Of a stretch of 64,000 bases of DNA, positions 1-10,600 are shown piece by piece. How positions within the stretch are numbered: the first letter of the stretch is position 1; each line of letters opens with the position of its first letter. This DNA comes from Desulfobulbaceae bacterium (GTDB taxonomy: Bacteria; Desulfobacterota; Desulfobulbia; Desulfobulbales; Desulfocapsaceae), in assembly GCA_009773475.1 (NCBI GenBank), contig WSXV01000008.1:30341-94340 (forward strand). Direction: 5' to 3'. The notes below the pieces were generated by a model. That model searched no databases. It was not told where the DNA came from and saw only the letters and a list, made by a program, of their open reading frames with translations. Both the position numbers and the translations under genes were made by a program.

Positions 1-510
1 ATTGACCCGGCCAGCCTCTGGCTTCATGTCCGCTTTGACCAGTCACGAAGTTCCGGGCTGCTGAAGGGATTGCCGGCCACGATCGTCCTGCGTTCCCATG
101 CCCGCCAAGCCCTGAAAGGCCGAGTGCTGCGGGTGGAACCACTGGCCGATGCGGTTACCGAAGAGACCCTGGTCAAAGTTGTCTTTGACCCCATTCCTCA
201 GCCCTTGCCCCCCCTGGGTGAGCAGGCCGAGGTCACCCTGCTCTTGCCGGAACTCCCGGCCCTGCCGACAATTCCCAATGCAGCCCTGAAACGCTCCAGT
301 GGCAAGGATCAGAAAAACGGGGTGTGGGTGCTCAAGGACAACCACCCCACTTTCGTGCCGGTACAGGCGGGAACAGCCGACCTTGAAGGAAATGTCCAGA
401 TTATCGATGGCCTTGAGGAAGATGAGCAGATAATCGTCTATAGCAGGCAGGAACTTCGCGATGGCTGCCGGATCAGGATTGTCAAGCGTCTGGCAGAGGA
501 TGCTCCATGA
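1..510 (+). CDS. Efflux/ABC transporter periplasmic adaptor (HlyD/RND-type membrane fusion protein), 5' truncated by window edge
   Basis: Frame 1 is open from base 1 (IDPASLWLHVRFDQSRSSGLLKGLPATIVLRS...) and runs into ORF 70..510; directly followed by ABC permease and ATPase genes. Confidence 0.75.
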   Translation: MDPASLWLHVRFDQSRSSGLLKGLPATIVLRSHARQALKGRVLRVEPLADAVTEETLVKVVFDPIPQPLPPLGEQAEVTLLLPELPALPTIPNAALKRSSGKDQKNGVWVLKDNHPTFVPVQAGTADLEGNVQIIDGLEEDEQIIVYSRQELRDGCRIRIVKRLAEDAP

Positions 511-1700
511 TCAGCCTGGCCGGTCGGGATATCCTCAGATCGTGGAATAAATTCGTTTTTACTGGGATCGGTCTTGGCCTGCTCATCGGTGTCACCCTGA
601 GCATGGCCGGGGTCTATCGCGGCATGGTGGATGATGCACAGGCGCTTTTACTCAACAGCGGCGCTGATCTCTGGGTGGTCCAGAAGGATACGCTGGGGCC
701 CTACGCCGAATCATCCAGCATCTACGATGATGTCTATCGCGATCTCCTTGCCATGCCGGGAGTTGGACAAGCCGCCAATGTTACCTATCTGACCATGCAG
801 GTACGGCGCGGGCAGGAAGACGTGCGGGCCATGGTGGTCGGCATCCTTCCCGATGGCCCGGGGGAGCCGAAATACCTGCTGGCCGGCCGACAGATCACCC
901 GCAGCCACTATGAAGCAGTGGCGGATATTGCCAGCGGATTCAAGATTGGCGATCGCATCCACATCCGGCGCAACGATTTTACGGTGGTGGGCTTAACCCG
1001 GCGCATGGTCTCCTCCGGCGGCGACCCCATGGTTTTTATCCCCCTCAAGGACGCACAGGAGGCACAATTTCTTAAGGATAACGACGCCATTATCAACCAG
1101 CGGCAGCGAACCGCCGCCAATCCCAGCCTGAACCGTCCCGGAGTTCCCGGCCTGCTCGATGCCGTCCTTGCGTCCCAGGACCACAACCCCTTCGTGAATG
1201 CTGTCCTGGTGCAAATGAAACCTGGGTTTGTCGCCGATGAAGTGGCTGAGCCCATCCGCCGCTGGCAGCACCTTCAGGTGTACACCCGCGCCCAGATGGA
1301 AGAGATTCTGGTGGCCAAGCTGATTGCCACCTCGGCCCGCCAGATCGGCATGTTTCTAGTTATTCTGGCCCTGGTCAGCGCCGCCATTGTCGCCTTCATC
1401 ATCTACACCCTGACCCTTGGAAAGATCCGCGAAATCGCTGTGCTCAAGCTCATCGGCACCCGCAACCGCACCATTGCCGCGATGATCATGCAGCAGGCCA
1501 TCGCCCTTGGTCTGATTGGCTTTGTGGTCGGCAAGATCGTGGCTACCTGCCTGGTACCAATCTTCCCCAAGTATGTCCTGCTTATCCCACAGGACTCGAT
1601 CCGCGGTTTCATTGCCGTCATTGTGATCTGCATCCTCGCCAGCCTGCTGGCTATCCACGCCGCCCTCAAGGTGGATCCGGCCGAGGCCATCGGGGCTTAG
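507..1700 (+). CDS. ABC transporter permease, FtsX/MacB/DevC-like
   Basis: 397 aa, N-terminal TM, large periplasmic domain and C-terminal TM segments (IREIAVLKLIGTRNRTI); overlaps upstream adaptor by 4 nt. Confidence 0.85.
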   Translation: MISLAGRDILRSWNKFVFTGIGLGLLIGVTLSMAGVYRGMVDDAQALLLNSGADLWVVQKDTLGPYAESSSIYDDVYRDLLAMPGVGQAANVTYLTMQVRRGQEDVRAMVVGILPDGPGEPKYLLAGRQITRSHYEAVADIASGFKIGDRIHIRRNDFTVVGLTRRMVSSGGDPMVFIPLKDAQEAQFLKDNDAIINQRQRTAANPSLNRPGVPGLLDAVLASQDHNPFVNAVLVQMKPGFVADEVAEPIRRWQHLQVYTRAQMEEILVAKLIATSARQIGMFLVILALVSAAIVAFIIYTLTLGKIREIAVLKLIGTRNRTIAAMIMQQAIALGLIGFVVGKIVATCLVPIFPKYVLLIPQDSIRGFIAVIVICILASLLAIHAALKVDPAEAIGA

Positions 1701-1701
1701 G

Positions 1702-2454
1702 ATGAAACGGAACGATGACAAAATCAATATTGAGCAGAAAACGAAAATGAGCCGGAAAGGAATCCGCATCGAGGCTCTGTCCAAACGCTACGGGACTGGC
1801 GAGACCGCAGTGGACGCCCTGAAAGATGTCAACATGGAGGTGGCGGCCGGGGAGGTTGTCGGCCTCATCGGCCCTTCTGGATCAGGAAAAAGTACCCTGT
1901 TGAAATCTTTGGGCGCAGTCATTGAGCCCAGCACCGGACGGATGACCATCGGCGACAAGATTATTTACGACAATGGTTGGAAAATCAAAGATATTCGAGC
2001 CCTGCGTCGGGACAGCATCGGCTTTGTCTTTCAAGCCCCATATCTGATTCCGTTTCTTGACGTGACCGATAATGTGGCGCTGCTCCCGATGCTGGCCGGC
2101 CACTCCAATGCCGATTCACGGCGGCAGGCATTGGCCATACTCGAGGCGCTGGATGTGGGACATCGCGCCAAGGCCATGCCCTCACAACTTTCCGGGGGCG
2201 AACAGCAACGGGTCGCCATTGCCCGGGCATTGATTAACCATCCGCCCGTGGTTCTCGCCGACGAGCCCACTGCGCCGCTGGACAGCGAGCGGGCCCTGGC
2301 CGTCATGCGCATCCTGGCCCAGATGGCCCGACAGTATGAAACCGCCATCATCGTCGTCACCCATGATGAAAAGATCATCCCCACCTTCAAGCGACTCTAT
2401 CACATCCGCGATGGCGCAACCTATGAAGAGGTTGGTGAAGGGAACGGTCTCTAA
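1702..2454 (+). CDS. ABC transporter ATP-binding protein, LolD/DevA-like
   Basis: Walker A GPSGSGKST, signature LSGGEQQRVAIARAL, Walker B VVLADEP; true start may be 1747 (MSRKGIRIE). Confidence 0.92.
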   Translation: MKRNDDKINIEQKTKMSRKGIRIEALSKRYGTGETAVDALKDVNMEVAAGEVVGLIGPSGSGKSTLLKSLGAVIEPSTGRMTIGDKIIYDNGWKIKDIRALRRDSIGFVFQAPYLIPFLDVTDNVALLPMLAGHSNADSRRQALAILEALDVGHRAKAMPSQLSGGEQQRVAIARALINHPPVVLADEPTAPLDSERALAVMRILAQMARQYETAIIVVTHDEKIIPTFKRLYHIRDGATYEEVGEGNGL

Positions 2455-2532
2455 ACCTTGTGCCAATCCAAAAAATCTGCCATTATAGCCATCCAAACAA
2501 CCACCCCATTCTTCTCCAAAAACTAAAAAACC

Positions 2533-3009
2533 ATGACAACACCTCCTCCCTTCAATATCGTCCTTGTTGAGCCGGACATTCCACCCAATACCGGCTCCAT
2601 CGCTCGTCTGTGCGGAGCCACCGATACCATTCTCCATCTGGTCAGACCCCTGGGATTTTCCACCGACGACAAGCACCTGAAGCGGGCCGGCCTGGACTAC
2701 TGGCGATTTGTCGACATCAAATACTGGGACAGCCTGGACCAGTTTCTCGCAGCCCAGGCCGAGACCCGCCTCTTTTTCTTCACCACCAAGGTGACCAGGT
2801 CATACACCGAAGCCAGCTTTGTCCCGGGAGACTTTCTGGTCTTTGGCCGGGAGACCAAAGGCTTGCCGGAAGAGATCCTCTCCCTCTACCATGACCGCTG
2901 TTATACCCTGCCCATGACAAACCCCAATATCCGCAGCCTGAACCTGGCCATGACGGCGGGCATTGTGCTGTATGAGGCCTTGAGGCAAAGAGACGATGTG
3001 AAAAAATAA
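2533..3009 (+). CDS. trmL: tRNA (cytidine/uridine(34)-2'-O)-methyltransferase, SPOUT family
   Basis: FNIVLVEPDIPPNTGSIARLCGAT ... FGRETKGLPEEI ... RSLNLAMTAGIVLYEALRQ. Confidence 0.93.
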   Translation: MTTPPPFNIVLVEPDIPPNTGSIARLCGATDTILHLVRPLGFSTDDKHLKRAGLDYWRFVDIKYWDSLDQFLAAQAETRLFFFTTKVTRSYTEASFVPGDFLVFGRETKGLPEEILSLYHDRCYTLPMTNPNIRSLNLAMTAGIVLYEALRQRDDVKK

Positions 3010-3183
3010 CGGACAGGTTGGGACGTTTTTTCTGTGGTTTTTGGCTCCTTCCATTCTCCTCCTTCCCTATTTTTCTATTTCTTGTTTTCCGATAACGATG
3101 TATCTTGTCGTGTTTTTCATAAATGCTGCTCAACTTCCGACGTATTCAAAATACTTTCCCACTCTATTATAAGGAGATAAAAA

Positions 3184-4269
3184 ATGCCTCAACGCATCTT
3201 TAATTTTAGTCCCGGTCCGGGAACCCTTCCCTATGAGGTCCTTGAACAGGCCGCAAAAGATATAGTCAACTTCCAGGACACCGGCATGGGGCTGATCGAG
3301 CTGAGCCATCGCTCCAAAGAGTTCATGGCCGTCACCGACAACGCTGAGCAATTACTGCGCGAGCTCATGGAGATTCCTGATAACTACAAGGTCCTATTTC
3401 TGCAGGGCGGTGCCTCCAGTCAATTCTTCATGATTCCCATGAACCTGCTGGGACCCGGCAAAAAAGCCAGCTACCTGAACACCGGGGTCTGGGCCAAAAA
3501 GGCGATCAAGGAGGCCAAGCTGTTCGGCGAGATCAATGTTGCCTACTCCAGCGAAGATGTGAAGTTCAACCGGGTCCCGGCCGAGACTGAATATACGGTG
3601 CCGGAAGACTCCGAATACCTCTATCTGGTGTCCAACAACACCATTTACGGCACCCAGTTCGCAAGCTTCCCGAACACCGACAAGATGCTGGTCTGCGACA
3701 TGTCCTCCGACATCCTGTCCCGCAAGTTTGATGTCAGCAAGTTCGGTCTGATCTTTGCCGGAGCCCAGAAAAACATGGGCCCCGCCGGAGTGACCGTGGT
3801 CATCATCCGGGAGGATCTGCTCGACCGCACCCCGGCGAACACCCCCACCATGCTTTCTTACAAGACCCATGCCGACAACGGCTCCATGTTCAATACCCCA
3901 CCCTGTTTCTCCATCTATGTGGTGGGCGAGGTGTTGAAATGGCTGAAGAAAAACGGCGGGGTTGCAGCCATGGAGAAGACCAACAAGGAAAAAGCGGCTC
4001 TGCTCTACGAGGCCATTGACGCCACCCCTTACTATCGCGGCCATGCCGAGCCATCCTCCCGCTCCCTGATGAATGTTCCATTCAACCTGCCGACCCCGGA
4101 GCTTGAAGTCAAATTCATCGCCGAGGCCACCAAGGCCGGACTGAACGGGCTGAAAGGACACCGCTCCATTGGCGGCTGCCGGGCCTCGATCTACAACGCC
4201 TTTCCTCGCGAAGGTGTGGTCAAGCTGGTGGAATTCATGCAGGAGTTTGCAAAGAACAACCCGGCCTGA
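3184..4269 (+). CDS. serC: Phosphoserine aminotransferase
   Basis: RIFNFSPGPGTLPYEVLEQA...; QGGASSQF; AGAQKNMGPAGVTVVI; upstream AAGGAGAT SD. Confidence 0.95.
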   Translation: MPQRIFNFSPGPGTLPYEVLEQAAKDIVNFQDTGMGLIELSHRSKEFMAVTDNAEQLLRELMEIPDNYKVLFLQGGASSQFFMIPMNLLGPGKKASYLNTGVWAKKAIKEAKLFGEINVAYSSEDVKFNRVPAETEYTVPEDSEYLYLVSNNTIYGTQFASFPNTDKMLVCDMSSDILSRKFDVSKFGLIFAGAQKNMGPAGVTVVIIREDLLDRTPANTPTMLSYKTHADNGSMFNTPPCFSIYVVGEVLKWLKKNGGVAAMEKTNKEKAALLYEAIDATPYYRGHAEPSSRSLMNVPFNLPTPELEVKFIAEATKAGLNGLKGHRSIGGCRASIYNAFPREGVVKLVEFMQEFAKNNPA

Positions 4270-4277
4270 TTCAACGC

Positions 4278-5147
4278 GTGAACTACGACGGCAATATAAT
4301 CCGACCGCCCAGCGAGGCTGATTCCATCATCCTCCAGGTGACGGTCGGATGTTCGCATAATCGCTGCACCTTCTGCGGCGCCTATAAAGACAAGCGGTTC
4401 CGGATCCGCACAGACGAAGAGATTGCCGAAAATATCGCCTTTGCCGCCCGTTACTGCATCCGTCAGCACAAGGTGTTTCTGGCGGATGGCGACGCCCTGA
4501 TCCTCTCCCATAAACAACTGGTTCCCCTTTTCTCCCGTATCCGTAAAGAACTTCCCCAGGTCCGGCGCATCTCGCTGTATGGAAATGCCAAGGCGATTCG
4601 CTCCAAAAGCCTGGAAGAGCTGCGGGAATTAAAATCCTTGGGTCTGGACCGGATCTATATGGGGCTGGAAAGCGGCGATGATACAATCCTTCGCCAGATT
4701 CACAAAGGCGAAACCGCCGACTCGATGATCAGCGCGGGGCGCAAAGTGGCGGAGGCCGGTATCTTCCTGTCGGTGACAGTGCTGCTCGGTTTGGGTGGTC
4801 TGGTGTTGAGCCGCCAGCATGCAGTCGCCACCGGACGGGTCTTAACTGAAATGGCCCCGCGCCAGATTGCCGCCCTAACGCTGATGCCCATGAGCGGAAC
4901 GCCCTTGGGCGATGCGGTGAAAAACGGCTCCTTTCAACTCCCCGATGCGGTCGCCATGTTGAAAGAACTGCGAGAGATGCTTACCTCTATCAACTGCGAC
5001 AAGGTTCAATTCATGGCCAATCATGCCTCCAACTATCTGCCGATTAGCGGCAGACTAGGGCGGGACAAGGACGCCATTCTGGCAACCATTGACCGGGCCC
5101 TGAGTGGCGGAATCGCCCTGACCCCGGAGGCATACCGCGCCCTCTAA
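4278..5147 (+). CDS. Radical SAM protein
   Basis: CSHNRCTFCGAY (CX3CX2C-type) motif, IYMGLESGDDTIL. Confidence 0.85.
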   Translation: MNYDGNIIRPPSEADSIILQVTVGCSHNRCTFCGAYKDKRFRIRTDEEIAENIAFAARYCIRQHKVFLADGDALILSHKQLVPLFSRIRKELPQVRRISLYGNAKAIRSKSLEELRELKSLGLDRIYMGLESGDDTILRQIHKGETADSMISAGRKVAEAGIFLSVTVLLGLGGLVLSRQHAVATGRVLTEMAPRQIAALTLMPMSGTPLGDAVKNGSFQLPDAVAMLKELREMLTSINCDKVQFMANHASNYLPISGRLGRDKDAILATIDRALSGGIALTPEAYRAL

Positions 5148-5167
5148 GCCTTAACCCAAAAATTAAA

Positions 5168-6229
5168 ATGACCGACAAAACCGACCTGCGCAATCTGACC
5201 CAGGATGAAATCATTCGCTACGTGGAATCCCTTGGTCAGCCTGGATTCCGTGGCCGTCAGATCATGTCCTGGCTGTACCGTCCCGGGATCACCCAATTTT
5301 CCGAGATGACAGATCTGGCCAAGGAATTCCGCCATATCCTCAGTGAACACGCCCGCATCTCGCGTTTTACCGATCCCGTTCTGGAGCGTTCCGGTGATGG
5401 CTGCATCAAGTTCGGCTTCACCCTCGATGACGACAGAATCATCGAATCCGTCCTGATTCCGGAGCCGGACCGCAATACCCTCTGCGTTTCCTCCCAGGTC
5501 GGATGCGCCATGGGCTGTTCATTCTGTCTCACCGCCACCATGGGATTTATCCGCAACCTGATCCCCTCCGAGATCGTCGGCCAGGTCTGCGCGGCGGATG
5601 AATTCCTGCGTTCCCAACCGGAAGACGAGCGCATCGGCCCGGAACGGGTCACCAACGTGGTGGTCATGGGCATGGGGGAGCCGCTGAACAATCTCGACAA
5701 TCTTCTCAAGGCCCTCTCGATCCTCACCGAACAGCGGGGCCTGGATCTCACCAATCGGCGGATCACCGTTTCCACCTGCGGCATCGTCCCCAAAATGCGG
5801 CCACTGGGTGAAAACACCGACGCCAATCTGGCCATCTCCCTGCACGCCACCAATGACGCCACCCGCAGTCGGCTTATGCCCATTAATGACCGTTATCCCC
5901 TCGAGATGCTTCTGGCCGCTTGCCGCGACTTTCCCATGCCGAAACGAAAACGGATCATGTTTGAATATATCCTGTTCAAGGGCATCAACGACTCAGATGC
6001 TGAGGCCCGGGAGTTGGCGAAGAAATTAAGGGACATCCCCTGCAAGATCAATCTCATCCCCTATAACGAATCGCCCGGCCTGCCCTATGAGAGCACGCCC
6101 ATGCCCCGGATACTTGCCTTCCAGAAGATCCTTATGGATGCTAATTACTCGGTCTTCATCCGCAGCAGCCGGGGCTCGGATATCTCAGCGGCCTGCGGCC
6201 AGCTGGCAAACAAGGACGTAATTACTTAG
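5168..6229 (+). CDS. rlmN: 23S rRNA (adenine2503-C2)/tRNA (adenine37-C2)-methyltransferase
   Basis: CAMGCSFCLTATMGFIRNL; VVMGMGEPLNN; GSDISAACGQL. Confidence 0.95.
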   Translation: MTDKTDLRNLTQDEIIRYVESLGQPGFRGRQIMSWLYRPGITQFSEMTDLAKEFRHILSEHARISRFTDPVLERSGDGCIKFGFTLDDDRIIESVLIPEPDRNTLCVSSQVGCAMGCSFCLTATMGFIRNLIPSEIVGQVCAADEFLRSQPEDERIGPERVTNVVVMGMGEPLNNLDNLLKALSILTEQRGLDLTNRRITVSTCGIVPKMRPLGENTDANLAISLHATNDATRSRLMPINDRYPLEMLLAACRDFPMPKRKRIMFEYILFKGINDSDAEARELAKKLRDIPCKINLIPYNESPGLPYESTPMPRILAFQKILMDANYSVFIRSSRGSDISAACGQLANKDVIT

Positions 6230-6280
6230 CGGCTCCCATCGTGAGTCTGCCCCAACGCCATCCCCAACAAGGAGCAGAAC

Positions 6281-7024
6281 ATGCCTGAATTAAAAGAGAC
6301 CAGCGGATTTCAGTATCTCAAAGGCACCCGTTTTGACCGACGCACCATCCAGGACCGGCAACGCCCGCTTATTGCCGAGGTCGCTACCTTCAAGCACTAC
6401 CCGCAAGCCCGGAAAGTCCCCCTGCCGAGAACCTGGCAGCTCACAGAGGAACACCTAAGTCCCCTTATCCAGAATCGCCGCTCTCTGCGAAAATATGCCC
6501 AGGAGCCCATCAGCCTGGAACACCTTGCCTTCCTGCTCTGGGCCTCGCAGGGCGTAACCGGCCAGGCCGGACGATATCTTTTTCGCAGCACGCCCTCGGC
6601 AGGCGCCCTCTACCCGGTGGAAACCTATCTCAATGCGCACTCCGTTACCGGACTTCCCCCCGGTCTCTATCATTTTGACGTGGAGCATTTTGCCTTGGAC
6701 AGATTGACGGACCAGGATCAGGCTGAGGCCGTGGCCCATGGCTGCCTGGATCAGGGTTTTATGGCCCAGGCGCCGGTGGTATTTTTGTGGACGGGAGTCT
6801 TCAGACGGGCCATGCACAAATATGGCGACCGGGGCGTCCGCTACATCCTCCTTGACGCCGGTCATATCTGTCAGAATGTAATGATCGCCGCCGAGGCCGT
6901 GGGCTGTGGCGGTTGCGCCGTTGCCGCCCTGTATGACAGTGAGATCAACCAGCTGCTGCAGATTGACGAAGAGGAAGAATCCATCCTCTATGCCGCCTCG
7001 GTGGGCAAAAAACTCCTCCCCTAG
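6281..7024 (+). CDS. SagB/ThcOx-type nitroreductase-like dehydrogenase
   Basis: RRSLRKYAQEPISLEHLAFLLWASQGVTG; TPSAGALYPVETYL; YILLDAGHICQNVMIAAEAVGCG. Confidence 0.85.
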   Translation: MPELKETSGFQYLKGTRFDRRTIQDRQRPLIAEVATFKHYPQARKVPLPRTWQLTEEHLSPLIQNRRSLRKYAQEPISLEHLAFLLWASQGVTGQAGRYLFRSTPSAGALYPVETYLNAHSVTGLPPGLYHFDVEHFALDRLTDQDQAEAVAHGCLDQGFMAQAPVVFLWTGVFRRAMHKYGDRGVRYILLDAGHICQNVMIAAEAVGCGGCAVAALYDSEINQLLQIDEEEESILYAASVGKKLLP

Positions 7025-7221
7025 GGCTGCGGCTGATCCTGTGCCACAAGCGCCCCTCGTTCGGCGTTGTTCTCCGCACCCTATCTGATGAGGTATCCAG
7101 AGAACAAAGGACACTCTTCCTTGGCGAAACAGTCCAGCAGGAGGGGCGTCAATAAAAAACAAAAGTGCTCCACCCCGGGAGTCTCACCAGCTGCGTTCAC
7201 CCAAAATTTCAACTCATAGGC

Positions 7222-7244
7222 TACTGCCATTTTAAATGACAGTA
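7222..7244. repeat. Short inverted repeat TACTG-c-CATTT-t-AAATG-a-CAGTA
   Basis: Two 10-bp arms with one internal mismatch around a central T. Confidence 0.55.
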
Positions 7245-7442
7245 ACCACTATTGACAGGGAAACTTAGTGATCATCGTACTGGAAACAAAAGATATTTCT
7301 AATACGAAGGTTCAACAGCCCCATAAACTTTAAAAAATTGACACTACCCAAAAAAACGGTTTAGATAGCAGTAAATCTGCCTTTTATGGTCTTGTTAAAA
7401 ATATATTATTTAAGCGCTTCAATAGTGTTACATCCTTTTTTT

Positions 7443-7539
7443 GGAGAGTCGTTTTGAAAAACAGATTGCCTCACATTTGAGCAATACCCTGGCACACGCC
7501 AGCCGTCCCGGTTTGGGATGGACCATATTGCGACTCTCC
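7443..7539 (+). ncRNA. Candidate structured RNA (four-way junction) in the 5' leader of the Cys-type hdrA
   Basis: Closing stem GGAGAGTCG (7443-7451)/CGACTCTCC (7531-7539); enclosed hairpins 7466-7484 (TTGcCTCA/TGAGCAA), 7489-7502 (CTGGC-ACAC-GCCAG), 7503-7521 (CCGTCCC-GGTTT-GGGATGG). Confidence 0.45.
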
Positions 7540-7675
7540 TGCCTCCCATGAACGGTCTCAGGCGCTAACCAGGTAGTTCCTTCCTTGTTCGCTGACGTTG
7601 TTTGCGGTTGCTTGTAGAGAGCCGCGGCAGATCCAGATATATTTTTCTGGTATAACGTACAGCAAAGGAGGAGAC

Positions 7676-10600
7676 ATGTACGACGCTTCTATTTCCAATT
7701 CTTCCGCTTTAAAAGCGGTTGGTGCGGTTCTTGTGGTGGGTGGTGGGGTGGCCGGGGTCCAGGCTGCTCTCGATCTCACCGAACTCGGCCTCAAGGTTTA
7801 TCTTGTCGAAAAATCCGGGGCCATCGGCGGGGTTATGGCCCGGCTGGACAAGACCTTTCCCACCAATGACTGTTCACTCTGTATCCTTGCCCCCAAGCTG
7901 GTTGAGGCGGGCCGCGATCCCAATATCGAGATCCTGACCAAGTCGGAACTGCTCTCCTTAGACGGCACCCCCGGCAACTTTACCGCCAGGATCAGGAAGG
8001 AGCCTCGCTATATCGACGAGGAGGTGTGCACTGGCTGCGGCCAGTGTACCCTTTATTGCCTCAAGCAGATCGGCGATGATTACAATGAAAATCTCGGGAT
8101 CTCCAACGCCGCCCACATCGATTACGCCCAGGCCGTTCCCACCAGCTATTATATCGACGCCAAGGCCTGTCTCATGCTCAATTACCAGACCTGCGGCCTC
8201 TGCGCCGTAGCCTGTCAGGCCAATGCCATCCGTTTCAACCAGAAGGAAGAGATTCTTGAGCTGGCGGTCGGCTCCGTCATCCTGGCGCCGGGTCTGGGCC
8301 GGATCAGCAAGGAGGTGCTGGGCCGCTATGGCTGGGGCAAGTTCGCCGATGTGCTCAGCGCCTTCGAGCATGAACGGTTGATGTGTGCCTCCGGCCCTAC
8401 CAACGGCGCGATTCTCCGCCCCTCAGACCACAAGCACCCAAGAAAAATCGCCTTTCTCCAGTGCATCGGCTCCCGTGACCAGACCTGCAGAAACAACTAC
8501 TGTTCCTCGGTCTGCTGCATGTACGCCATCAAGCAGGCAAGCCTGGCCCGTGAGCATGACCCCAACGCGGAGATCACCCTCTTTTACATGGATATCCGCA
8601 CCCACGGCAAGGGCTTTGACGCCGCCCGTGAGCGGGCCACCGCCGAAAACAACTTCCGGGTGATCTATGCCCGGCCGCCCAAGGTGGAGGATGTCTTTGA
8701 CGGCGGCCTGCTGCTTACCTGGGCCACCGAGGACGGGAAGCATTACTACGAGAAGTTCGATATGGTCGTCCTCTCCCAGGGGATTGAGTCACCGGATGAT
8801 GCCGAGCAACTTGGCCAGGCCGCCGGCATCGATCTGAACAGCTACCTCTTTGCCCGGACGGATACATACGCGCCCCTTGCCACCAGCCGCCCCGGCGTCT
8901 ATGTGATCGGCGCTTTCCAGGGGCCAAAAGATATTCCGGATTCAGTCACCCAGGCCGGAGGCGCGGCCGCCCTCTGTTCCGGCCAGCTGGTTGCTGCTCG
9001 CGGCACGGAGATGACCAAGGCGGTCTTTCCCGAAGAGCGTGACATCTCTAAGGAAGAACCCCGCATAGGCGTCTTTGTCTGCCACTGCGGCATCAATATC
9101 GCCGGTGTCGTCGATGTGCGGGCGGTGCGCGATTACGCCCGGGATCTGCCCGGCGTAGTCTATTCCACCGACAACCTCTATTCCTGTTCCCAGGATACCC
9201 AGCAGCATCTGGTCAACATCATCCGCGAACACCGGCTCAACCGGGTTGTCGTCTCCGCCTGCACCCCGCGCACCCATGAACCACTCTTTCAGGCCACCCT
9301 GCGGGATGCGGGTCTCAACCGCGCCCTCTTTGAGATGGCCAATATCCGCGATCAATGTTCCTGGGTCCACATGCACGAGCCCGAGGCGGCCACCGCCAAG
9401 GCCAAGGATCTGGTGCGCATGGCCGTGGCCAAGGCGGCCCATCTCACCGCCCTTCCGGAACAACGATTGCCGGTCACCCCCGCAGCAATAGTCATCGGCG
9501 GAGGACTGGCTGGCATGACCGCAGCGCTGACCATTGTCGAGCAGGGATTCCCGACGACCCTGATTGAGCAGGGAGATACACTCGGCGGATCGGCCCTGTT
9601 GCTGACCGCCGACCGTTTTGGCCGCGATCCGCGTACAGTTATGGCCGATCTGGCCCACAGGGTAAAAACCCATCCGTTGATCAGTGTACGCACCAAGGCC
9701 ACAGTGGCCAGTGTCTCCGGCTATGTGGGCAACTTCACCACCACAGTCGCCGAAAAATCAGGTACTGAGGTGATCAACCACGGGGTTATGGTAATCGCCA
9801 CCGGCGGCAGGCCATATGCGCCTAAACAGTATCTATACGGCGACTCCGACCGGGTCATGACCCAGTTGGAACTGGAAGCCCGGCTGGCGTCCGGCCGCCC
9901 GCTTTCCGCCAAAATGAAACAGGTGGTGATGATCCAGTGCGTGGGCTCACGGGGCGCGGATCTGGCCTATTGCAGCCGGGTCTGCTGCGGTCAGGCCTTA
10001 AAGAACGTCCTGCGCCTCAAAGCACTCCACCCGGAGCTGACCATCTTCGTCTATTACCGCGACATGCGGGCCTACGGCTTCCTGGAGGACGACTACCTGA
10101 GGGCCCGGGAACTGGGCGTGATCTTCATCCGCTATGCCCCGGAGAATCCACCTAAGGTCAGCCATGGTCGCAGCAAATCAAGCCCGCTGAAGGTGGTCGG
10201 CTACGATCCGCTGCTGGGCGAAGAGGTGGCGATGGAGACCGATCTGCTGGTGCTCTCCGTGGGCATTGTCCCGGAAGATCCGTCGCTTTTGTCCCGGATG
10301 CTCAAGGTGCCGGTGACCGCCGACAAGTTTTATCTGGAGGCCCATGTCAAACTGCGGCCGGTGGATATGGCGGTGGACGGAATCTTCGTCTGCGGCCTGG
10401 CCCATGCCCCAAAATCCATGGACGAGACCATAGCCCAGGCCCAGGCCGCGGCCGGTCGGGCCTGTCAGCCCCTGGACCAGGGCTCGATTTCACCCGAGCC
10501 CATCGTCTCCCATGTCGACGCCGAATTGTGCATCGGCTGTGGGGCCTGCGAGACCTTCTGCCCGTATAAGGCCATCACCATCGACAAAGAAGTCAAACCC

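Noticed and set aside
7443-7539. Assigning the four-way junction to a named riboswitch or a tRNA
   Set aside because: Loop sizes (4, 4, 5 nt) exclude a tRNA, and I could not identify the signature nucleotides of known riboswitch classes.
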